From Sweltsa coloradensis (Eukaryota > Arthropoda > Insecta > Plecoptera > Chloroperlidae), in NCBI GenBank assembly GCA_024449915.1, contig JAMZAV010001850.1, positions 42,042-106,041 of the forward strand: a stretch of DNA of 64,000 nucleotides, written 5' to 3'. Shown here piece by piece: positions 43,908-53,548 of the stretch. A program made the translations under genes and the position numbers. The notes beneath the pieces were generated by a model. It was given only the letters and a program-made list of their open reading frames with translations. It ran no database searches and was not told the origin of the DNA. Position 1 is the first letter of the stretch. Every line of letters starts with the position of its first letter.

Positions 43908-44344
43908 TTCCCGCCAGCTTACCGTCAAGCGCAGCGTAGTGGACTCGTCATCGGCGAAGGCAATTAACATGTAACATGTACACGTTATGAAATAATATAC
44001 CCACAATACATATTATATCCAATCCCCAGTGGAGGCACTTTTTAATTCTGTCTAAAATTCCGCATTACATGAATATGGAGTAGGCGAGGTCCAATGACGA
44101 AGATGTCTGATTCATCTTAGCAACTTTTAAAGAAAAATTGCTCAAATCGCATTATGAAATTGTTTTCTAAGAATACATTTAAGCAGTACAAAACACAATT
44201 ATAATAGATAGAATGTTAATAATATTCACAGATTCAATAATTGGTAAGTCATTTTTGCTAACGTATAATTGAATGTTAGCATCCTATTTATATATTTTTT
44301 AAAATCAAATAACAGAAAGTCAAATAGTTTGCTGTGTGTGGTAT
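43908..44344. other. Nothing recognised
   Basis: AT-rich sequence up to the LINE relic. Confidence 0.4.
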
Positions 44345-44940
44345 GTAAGGTATCAATGATAAGCTTGGCCAAGCCATATCAAGAAGGGTGGAGACTTTTG
44401 TGGAATGAGGAGATGCCCAGAAAATGCAAGCTGCTACTTTACAAATTCTATTGTTCCCCAATACAAACGCATGCTTCAGCGACCTGGACACGGGGAAACA
44501 AGGAGAAAGTCGTTTCGTTGCCTTAGAAATTAAATTTCTTAGAAATGTATTGGGGTAACTTAAATGAATAAAATGAGAAGTAGTGCAATAATGAAGGAAC
44601 TGGCTGTAAAAGTTTGAGGTGGGTATTGGAAGAGAGTGACTGAGATGGTTTTTTGACACATAACAATAATGGAAACAGGATAGAATACCATGAAGAGAGT
44701 TTGAAAGGTTAGCAGGGAATAAGAGAAAAGTAGGAAGACCTAAGAGATAGGTGGATTGAACAAATTAAACAAAGCGTAGAAGAGAGAGACGTGTCTTGTT
44801 GGTGGTAGAACGGGGAAGATGGTGGGAAGATCGGAAGAAATTGAAATACTTGGAAAAAAAAGAGCAGCAGGTTATGGAAGAGTTGTCAGATGAAGAGGAG
44901 GCTGGTCTGGTGAACCGGCAGCATAGTTTAATTTTAATTT
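44345..44940 (+). pseudogene. LINE reverse transcriptase C-terminal relic, frameshifted
   Basis: Reads WNEEMPRKCKLLLYKFYCSP, then IQTHASATWT in one frame, and ALEIKFLRNVLG in another after a shift. Further on come KMRSSAIMKELAV, a degraded RKVGRPK-like stretch, SVEERDVS and EDRKKLKYLE. This matches the order of motifs after the catalytic domain of Jockey/CR1-type polymerases (K-IYK-x-x-x-P-x-x-x-YG-x-E-T-W, ALEMKFLR, GRP-x-x-RW, DR-x-KW). The catalytic YADD part is absent. At least two frameshifts and several stops make it dead. It ends in an AATTTTAATTTAATTT run and repeat Y follows at once. Confidence 0.78.
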
Positions 44941-44942
44941 AA

Positions 44943-45330
44943 TTTGATTAAGGGCGCGTCAACCGTTAGGTCATAATGCGCCACTCTAGCCTAGGGGATG
45001 TGGGGAGGAAAGTCCCATGCTGGTCAGAATCTGCCGCGGGTAGGGGTTGGAATGGGCGGTTCTCACGTCGCATTTGTCATCGTCTTTGTAATCGTTCGTG
45101 TTGTCCTGTCGTCGTCGTCGTCGGTGAGGGGTCGTCAAGTGAAGGACAAGGTTCCCCCACGACAACTGCCAGACCTCGCCTCTAATTTCGGGGAGTTAAA
45201 CTACCCTTCTTACCAGCTGATGTTTGCGAGATAGACTAAACTTATTCTTTTGAATTGCCTTGTACGATTAGCAGAGCCATGCACTGGGCCAATTCTACCC
45301 GGGGCCCAGACGGGGGTAACAGGCAGCTAA
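44943..45330 (+). repeat. Repeat Y, copy 2
   Basis: ATTAAGGGCGCGTCAACCGT, TAGGTCATAATGCGCCACTC, GGGGAGGAAAGTCCCATGCT, a (GTC)n patch near 45110, GACCTCGCCTCTAATTTCGG, TGATGTTTGCGAGATAG and GGGCCCAGACGGGGGT. It parallels 26546-26872 but ends without the GATTT tail and has an extra ~50 bp before the last block. Confidence 0.78.
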
Positions 45331-45429
45331 GAAAGCCAAAATAGTTTGAGTCAATGGAGCAACGCTTCCCCCAACCTGAGCATTGGTTTGGAAATAGGAC
45401 GGGAAAAAATGTGTGGTTCATAGAAATTG

Positions 45430-45808
45430 TGGTTATATTCTCTGCTTCCAACACAGAATGTCTATATTTTGAATCCCGCTCTAGGTAGAAGATTTCATTT
45501 TCTGATACTATGTAATCTGATCTGATATTTATCAATTCTTATCGTAGAAATGTGAAAACATTGACTTCGGAGCCGTCCTAGCAACGAGGCTCAAAATGAG
45601 TATGTTCCGAATTAGCCTTGTTGATTCAAGTGCCGACCGCGGTTTAAATCTATCCAACTTGTTTGGTCGGTGTTATACCTATTTGAAATACTGTTTGGTC
45701 ATTCTTTGCTCGTCGATGGTGTCGGAGCCTACAGGGTTGGCTTGGTCTAATTTAAATGGAATGTCCCCAATCAAAATCACTTATTTCACTGAGTGGGTCG
45801 ACTCTAAT
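45430..45808 (+). repeat. SINE-A copy 5
   Basis: The head is degraded (TGTGGTTATATTCTCTGCTT and TTTGAATCCCGCTC). The body is good: CCGTCCTAGCAACGAGGC, CTTGTTGATTCAAGTGCCGA, GCTCGTCGATGGTGTCGG, CAGGGTTGGCTTGGTC. It ends TTTCACTGAGTGGGTCGACT. Confidence 0.8.
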
Positions 45809-48522
45809 TTCGAATTTATTTAATTTAAATAATATTTTTTATTTGAAGGAATTTGAATTTATTTGTTTGTTTAGCGTCTAGTAGCGGAACGGCACTCATT
45901 GAGAATACTTCAATTTTAGTATAAAAGCATGACATTTGGCATGATGATCGGACATAAGGAAATGGGGCCAATCGAAAATTTACCCAGCAACCCCTAAAAT
46001 CAAAAATGGCGTTCAAACATGGTCTATTTAAAAAAAAAATGGTCCTATGTTATTCATTTTGCTTTACGCACGTACTTTAAAATACTGAATATAAATTTGA
46101 GGCTCAAATTAATTTTTTTGAATTAAAAACATCTCAAAATTAAAGATGGCCGCCAAAAATCAAAGTTTGCCGCATTTATTAACGGATTTGATTGAATTTC
46201 GGTTTCTACACGTAGGGCCTATATTGAGCTGCTGAGTTTCATTTTGAGGTAAAAATATTTTTTGTGAGATTTATTGGTCACTTAACCTAGAAAAAGTTTG
46301 AAAAAGGAAGAAACAACATTTTTTGTTAAACAACAAAATTTAAGTATTCCGTGGATATCTCCAGGTATGCCGCCTGACCATAGCCAATTATAGCAACTGA
46401 TTTACAAAAAAAACTCCATCCAATTACATCCAATCCAATTACATCCATATACCAGCATTTACAAACATTGTATCTTTCTTGGCTTTCTCTCGTTTATTTG
46501 TGAGTTAATAACAACTTTTAGGCACATTATCAAGTGCATGAATTCAGTATTTAATCAACAGGTCTATTGAGTCTAATTCAATTATAAGTCCCGCAGCTCT
46601 TTTATACAGCAAATTACGTTTTTGAATGGGTTTCTTGTTCAATCACGATTGTTTATATGTAGGGGTTTTAGCATTCTACACTCGAGATGAAACCAATTAA
46701 GCAATATTAATGAAGACACTTGTTAAAGGCAAAATATTATATCATCTTTGTTTTCACCTGAAAATGGGTAAATTTCGTTCTAATCGCTTGACTTATGTTT
46801 GAATATATATTTAAGCACCACATTAACTTCCTTTTACCCGAATAAATTGGGCGAGTTTTTAAAGTGAAATTAGATCGGTGCCTTTTTCTCTCCCATAAAC
46901 AAAATTTCATTGGAGCAACGTTTGGAGTATCTTTTATTAATTATACAACGAGAGTTTTAAGTAATACTGAAAAACGAATATATAATCAGAATTTTGTTTG
47001 GATTTATAAATTAACAATGAAAAAAAGACAACATTATTGTGCATAACTCTCCAACACGGATGGGAATGTTATTTTGTAAATAATATTTTCTGGGTGATGA
47101 AAAACCGCAGTTTTTAAATTAAATAAATTTTAAACATCAATGGCCAGCAAAACATTCCATACATTGTCAGAGTGGGTTCGTTATTAAAATGCAGAGTAAA
47201 TTATCAATTTTGTTTATTTTATTCGATATTAGCGGTGCGCTAGGTTTATTTTGCGTGTATTTTTATTCTTTGTAAAGGTTTATAACATCAAGGCATTAAA
47301 CGTTCAATGCAGTTTAATTTCTTTGAAGCACCAGAAGTGTGCATACAATAACATGTGAAATAAGCGCCACATTCATATTCTGATATAATTTGTAATATTG
47401 CATGAGTTTTCTTTCTTTCTACTGAAGACTGTTCATAAATTATAATCATGGTTTTAATTTTTAATTTATTCGTGTTTTTCGATGTTTTCTGAAAAGTTTC
47501 GATTTGTATTGTCGATACAAAACTTTAAGAGGTGATTTTTGCAATATATCTACATAAATTGGAATTCAACAAGTATTACTTACTTATTAAGTATTATTAT
47601 TACTTATTACAAGTATACTTATTGTTATATATATTCGAGTTTCTGCATATTTTAAAGTTGTTATTTTTGTTACATCTATCAGTTTCCGCATAATTTACAA
47701 TAAATACTGTGACTTTTGTTTTACTGTGTTTAAGAATGTTTATCGCGCTTTATACACTGTAGTTACAATTATTCAGCTTTACTTAAATATAATTACTTTT
47801 CGGGGGTTTTATCTAAAAATTTCCAACATTTTAAAACACACGTAAACATCACTACTCAACACTTCCTTTTGTATCCTACAAACCTATCCCAACCCTCCTT
47901 TACTTTCCCAACTTTCCACAAGAAAAGTCAACATTTGATCTAGTGCCAAATAAACAAAACCCAACAACCAATATTCCGAGCTTTTTTGAACTAGCCTCGC
48001 ACTTTAAAAGCTTTCGCTCCAAAACAAAACAATGTACTATATCGAGTCGGAAGTTTCAATACATAACAGTTAAGTGTTTGTGTCAGTTTGAATCAACATT
48101 TCGAGGAGTGGTGTTATTTGTTTAGGCCGGTGATAGGGGAGGGCTGGGAGAGCTCCCGGGAGAAGGGCTGCTGCAGGTACGGGAGGACAGGGGGAGTATT
48201 GACCGGCCGTTAGTGTTTCATGCTGGGGCAGAGCGTTATATTACATTCGCTTCCAATTCGAACCCTAGAAGGCGCAGAGTATTAATACCATTGATCTGTA
48301 ATTGGTGATGAAGACCTACTGAGTATTGTTGTATAGTTCGGTTCTCCATTGATATTGCACTTTTGAGCAACAACGAACGCCACAAAGACCGCAATCAGTT
48401 TTAATTGTTTTGTAAGAAAATAAAAATTTAGGCAAAAAAAATGCTGAAAATTGAAAGCCAGGAATTTTTACTTGTTTTTAAAGAAAAACTAAAATGTGTT
48501 GCTTTTAAATACTTGTGAGTAT
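45809..48522. other. AT-rich; possible unpaired repeat near 45870-46380
   Basis: The part 45870-46380 has features of a repeat (AAGATGGCCGCCAAAAATC and long A/T runs) but has no second copy in the window. The rest, including a GC-richer patch at 48125-48240, shows no gene. Confidence 0.35.
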
Positions 48523-49454
48523 AATTGAGCGAGCGAAGCGAGCGTCTCCACTTGACTCTTATGGCTCGAATGTCTGTTTTTTTTTTTCTGTTACTGCTTC
48601 AATACAGGTCGCACCGTTTCTCTGATCGACCTGAAATTTTGCACACATGTACATACCACCTAGGCGGGTTGCTGTATAGTTTTGTGGCAAAATCGTTCAA
48701 AAAGTTAAAAAGTTACATTAAAGTTAATCGAAAGTTTTTTTTCAAACTAAACGGCGACAAAATCTGAGGTGGCCAAATCATTTAGAATGTTCGTCCGATC
48801 ACGAATATGTTATTTTTATTTTGATCCGATAAGTAGTGTAGATGGAAATTACATTATAACAAAGTCCCGTTACCATGGCAACGGAAAGTCACACAGCTTT
48901 TTTGGCTCATGATAGCGGTCAAACGGAGGCTCGGATCGAATTGAAATTTTGACCATCCACAAGTTTCGTTCCCGATTGAATGCCATTAGTTTTGTGGCAA
49001 AATCGTTCAAAAAGTTATAAAGTTACAAGTTAACCTAAAGTTTTTTTTTAAAACTAAACGGCGACAAAATCTGAGGTAGCCAAATCATTTAGAATGTCCG
49101 TCCGGTCACGAATATGTTATTTTTATTTTTATCCGATAAGTAGTGTAGATAGAAATTACATTTTAACAAAAGTAACGTTACCATGGCAACGAAAAGTCGC
49201 ACAAGAATTCTGGTCACTATGTACTGCCACCTAGAAGAAATCAAGAGTAAAATAGTTTTCCCAAAGAAATGATGTCAAGGTCCTCTAGATGGCGGTGGAT
49301 TTTATCCATTCTCTCCTATTTTACAAATTTTCAACTAAATCGGTCAAGACCTTAAAGACTTATTGGTATGTAACGTTATGGGAATGTCGTACTCGGGTCG
49401 TGTTGCACGTACCGGTGCTCGCTCAACAACGCGTCCAACTGAGCGTTTTCCTAG
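48523..49454 (+). mobile_element. Helentron-like element E5 with a different interior
   Basis: The 5' end ATTGAGCGAGCGAAGCGAGC is mirrored near the 3' end by GCTCGCTCAACAACGC, followed by the stem AACGC...GCGTT and TTCCTAG before T, the same terminal plan as E1-E3. The interior is unrelated to theirs. It has a ~300-bp direct duplication (TTTGTGGCAAAATCGTTCAA at about 48682 and 48990, both with AAACGGCGACAAAATCTGAG and CGTTACCATGGCAACG). No protein is encoded. Confidence 0.72.
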
Positions 49455-50349
49455 TAATAATTTTTGATTATGCAAACTATGTTATTTTGTTAACGTTGTC
49501 ATTAATATGCCGGCTATTCCCATGTTTTTGTTTTACGGTAGGGTTCATAGATATTATTCAAACATTATTTTGAACTTTAGTCATTTTCCATAAGTAGGTC
49601 TTGGGGAAAAAAATTAGCCGCCATTCAATATTGAAGAGCATGTTTTAAGAACATGTTTAAAAAAGGGGTTTACAATAAATGTCGGTAAAGATGTCGGTGA
49701 CTTGTGTCAGAATACTAAAAAATATTATGAATGATCCCACTTAAAATAAGTTATTTAAATTGTATATGTTGAAGAAATACCCATGAATTTATCTATGACG
49801 AACATATTTTTCGAGTTAATTCTAAAATAGTGTTGAGCATAGTGCCTCATGGTTATTCATCGTGGCTTTGTACTCATGCATATTAATGTTTGATGGATGA
49901 AGGCTAGGAAACGGGACATCACATGTATGATTCAAAGGGTTTGATGCTGCAACCTGCTACCCACAGTCAATCAAAGCAGACTCAGATTCAAAACCAAAAC
50001 TTCCGACATCAAACCACGACCAACATTTATCACGAGACGAGTTAAAACGGCGAGGAATAAAAATAAGAAAAACAAAAATTAAAGAGATAATTTACAACTC
50101 AATGAGCTTCAAAATGATAATATTTAAATAAAACTACATATTCTACGTTTAATTTAAATATTGATCTTGAAATAAGTACACGGAAAAAATCGACCTATTT
50201 ACACATCACTTTAAAATTGGATAGTCGAAATTATTTTTTCAATTAAGGTCGTAAAAGAACATTAGAAGACTGAGAAAACGATATTAATATAGGCAATGAA
50301 ACATTTCAATGTAAAGAAATCGGCATAGAAATTAAAATAGCGAAAATCT
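49455..50349. other. Nothing recognised
   Basis: No exon, RNA gene or repeat with a partner in the window. Confidence 0.4.
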
Positions 50350-50890
50350 TCCTTTTCGGTAAATGTAATACCCCCCCCCCCCCCCCCAAATACAAAAATT
50401 TGTAAAAAAAAAAAAAAACGGCAGCCAAGCTCTCCTTTGGCTTTGAATGTAGTAAGGTATAGAATTTGAGCCAATCTTTTCATTCTTCCTCCATAGTTTC
50501 GCATTGAAAAGAAGTAAGATCATTTCGCCTGTTGACGAGCGCCAAGCCAACCATGTTCGTGGTAAAAAAAATAAAAATGTCAAACTCAAAATCATAAAAT
50601 AATTACTTATTGGCCATTGAATTTGGTTCATTATGAGAACTTTAAAAAGTCAATGGCCTAGTAGTTTTTTATGATTTTGAGTTTAACATTTTTACTTTTT
50701 TACCACGAAAATGGTTGTCTTGGCGCTCGTCAACAGGCGAAATGATCTTACTTATTTTCGATTCCAAACTAGGGAGGGAGAATGAAAAGATTGGCTCAAA
50801 TTCTGTATTTTACAACATTCAAAGACAAAGAATTTTGAAGGAGAGCTTGGCTGCCGTTTTTGTTTTAAAATTTTTTGTAATTGGGGGGGA
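50350..50890. repeat. Palindrome with a 17-base C run
   Basis: GGCAGCCAAGCTCTCCTT, AGCCAATCTTTTCATTCT, GATCATTTCGCCTGTTGACG and TTTTGAGTTTGACATTTTTA-type blocks on the left recur inverted on the right (50655-50890), around a centre near 50633. The left arm has a C homopolymer of about 17, where the right arm has only GGGGGGG. Probably a foldback-type element. There is no coding capacity. Confidence 0.8.
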
Positions 50891-51058
50891 TATCACATCT
50901 TTTTCCTGTTGTTTTTATATAAAGGCGTAAAATAATTGTAAATGAAAATTCAAAGAACGAGGGAAATTTCAAAATGTAATTTTCCACCTAAATTGCTCTG
51001 ATGTACGGCTCAGACGGAGTTTGATTCACTTTCTTATTTTTTTTTTAAATTAAATTGG

Positions 51059-51545
51059 TAGCTGCATAGCTCAGTTGGAGAGAGCATAGCCCGGACAGCT
51101 AAGGTCATGCCTAGTTTCATGCTGATGACTCATTAGGTGCCTTCATGGTGAATTCTGGAAATCAAGGTAAAAATAATATGAACAACTATGGATGGGGGTT
51201 AAAAAAATGTGGTTTAGGAAATGAGAATAGGCCGATTAGGTAAAAACACATTGAAACATAATTTAAATAACAAATTTGAATAAAAATTCAATTTTTGGTT
51301 AAGACTATGAATTATTCCAATTTGAGGGAATGATTGAGAGTGAAATATCGCTATCCTCTCGGCGGATTATTTTTCATGACTATGTACCATCATGCCAAAT
51401 TTCATGCTGATAACTGATAAGGTGCCTTCATTGCGAATGCTGGAAATCAAGGTTTAATATAAACTATAAGGGATGGGGGTTAAAAAATGTGGTTTAGAAA
51501 ATGAGATTTGGCTGATTGGTTAAAACACATTACAACATAACTTAA
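51059..51545 (+). repeat. ~275-bp direct repeats with a tRNA-like head
   Basis: TGCATAGCTCAGTTGGAGAG is an A-box-like tRNA 5' half. It is followed by two direct copies sharing TTTCATGCTGAT, AGGTGCCTTCAT, CTGGAAATCAAGG, GGGATGGGGGTTAAAAAA and AAACACATT. A third partial copy (CTCTTGGCGGATTATTTTCA) lies at about 52380, beyond element E4, so E4 landed inside this array. Confidence 0.72.
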
Positions 51546-51552
51546 ATAATTA

Positions 51553-52321
51553 ATTGGATGAGCGTAGCGAGGATTCCATTTCACTACACTGGAGAAAAAA
51601 ATCCAGAATGTTTATTTTCTTTTTTTTCTTTTGTATTTTTGTCTGTTTGTCCACACGATTCCGGCTAAACCGATACTCCAATTGTAATGAAATTTTCTAG
51701 AGGCCTTCGAAATCTCTGAACTTAGAAATGCCACGTTTTTGGCCCGCAATCGGAAAAGCATTTATCATGGAAAATCGCACAATTTTACGAATTTTTTCTC
51801 GAATTTTAAAATATTCTTTCTTCGATTTATAACACCTACATGGCTTTATTCTATTTAATGATTTTTTCAAGAAACTTTATTTTATGAATTAAGATATTCA
51901 TGGAATTTGAGCGCAATGAAAAAAATATTTCTCATAAAAAATCAAAATTTTACGGTTTTTTTTCTTTTTCAAACAATCTTGACTTATAACAACCTACAAT
52001 GCTTTATCCGATTGTACACGATTTTTCACAGAACCGTAATTCCAAATGAATTAATATTTTCTTTTTAAATTTGAGCGCAATCAAAAAATTATTTCTTATA
52101 AAATCGCAGTTTTACGTTTTTTTAACACTACCCCCCGAATTCATTCAATAAAAAATTAAAAAATTGAAAATTAATTTTTAATTTAATTTATTTAATAAAA
52201 AAAAGTCTAAACTTAGTAATGATTTTTTCAAAGAAACAACAGAAAATCCGCCATAAAAAATGGCAGCTCAATGCAACAATTACGCTCATCCAGCAACGGA
52301 AGGGCGTAAGCGTTTTCCAAG
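51553..52321 (+). mobile_element. Helentron-like element E4, three internal repeats
   Basis: 5' end ATTGGATGAGCGTAGCGAGG. The 3' part has AATTACGCTCATCCAGCAAC, a decayed stem (AACGG/GCGTT) and TTTTCCAAG in place of TTTTCCTAG. Three internal ~165-bp units are spaced at about 51744, 51912 and 52076. Many single-base indels compared with E1-E3. It inserted into the 275-bp direct-repeat array beside the satellite. Confidence 0.78.
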
Positions 52322-52420
52322 AAATTTTTATTAACTTTTTATTTTTTTAAAGGGTGTTTGGGAGGTGGAATACGCTTGCCTCTTGGCGGATTATTTTCAT
52401 ATTTATTTTAAGGTCGAAGG

Positions 52421-53548
52421 TCTAAGGGTAAGGAGAAACATAAAAAGATGTATCATGTAACAAACACAGTTCATCACAGAGGTCAAGTAGAGCTGTTCTA
52501 AGGTAAGCTTTTTTTTTTTTGAACATAGGTTGGTATCATGTCAAACACACACAGAAAATCAAGAAGGCTCAGTGAGCTGTTCTAAGTGTAAGAGAAACAT
52601 AGGTTGGATCATGGTCAAACACCACACTAGTACATTAACAGGCTCAGTGGAAGCTGTTCTAAGTGTAAGAGAAACATCATACGGTTGGTTATCATGTCAA
52701 CACACACAGTACATCACAGAGCTCAGTGGAGCTGTTCTAAGTGTAAGAGAAAACATCGGTTGGTATTCATGTCAACACACACAGTACATCAGGAGAGCTC
52801 CGTGGAGCTGTCTAAGTGTAAGAGACATAAGTTTGGTATCATGTCCACACACACAGTAAATCACAGAGCTCAGTGAGCTGGGTCGCTAAGTGTAAGAGAA
52901 AACAAGGGTGCGGTAACACATCAACACCACCAGTACATCACAGAGCCAGTGGAGCTGTTATAAGTGTAAGAGAAACATAGGTTTGTATCATGTCAACACA
53001 CACAGTACATCACACGAGCTCAGTGGAGCTGTTATAAGTGTAGAGAAACATTAGGTTGGTATCATTCAACACACACAGTTACATCCCAGAGCTCAGTGGA
53101 GCTGTTCGAAGTTTTAGAAACATAGGTTGGTATCATGTCAAACACACACAGTACATCACAGAGCTCAGTGGAGCTTTTCTAAGTGTAAGAGAAACATAGG
53201 TTGGGTATCATGTCAACCACACAGTACATCACAGAGTCAGTGGAGCTGTTCTAAGTGTGAAGAGAAACATGGGTTTGGGTATCATGTCAACACACACAGT
53301 ACTCACAGAGCTCAGTGGACTTTTTCTAAGTGTAAGACAAACATAGGTGGGTATCATGTCAACACACACAGTACATCACAGAGCTCAGTGGAGCTGTTCT
53401 AAGTGTAAGAGAAACATAGGTTGGTAATCATGTCAACACACACATACTCACAGAGCTCAGTGGAGCTGTTCTAAGTGTTAGAAACTGGGTTTGGGTTATC
53501 ATGTCAACACACACAGGTACATCACAGAGATCGGTAGAGCTTTTTCTT
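52421..53548 (+). repeat. 73-bp satellite, block A (~15 units)
   Basis: Units of the form CTAAGTGTAAGAGAAACATA, GGTTGGTATCATGTCAACAC, ACACAGTACATCACAGAGCT, CAGTGGAGCTGTT. The period of 73 bp is exact in clean parts of block B. Here units vary by small indels. The last unit before 53549 carries the variant GAGATCGGTAGAGCT. Open frames in it are by-products of the repeat. Confidence 0.95.

Noticed and set aside
44288..44659. 123-codon minus-strand frame
   Set aside because: Antisense shadow of the LINE relic on the plus strand.
52530..53402. Open frames of 60-109 codons with repeated HTQYITEL / STHTVHHRAQW peptides
   Set aside because: They are translations of the 73-bp satellite. The period is not a multiple of three, and the frames are broken by indels and differ between units.
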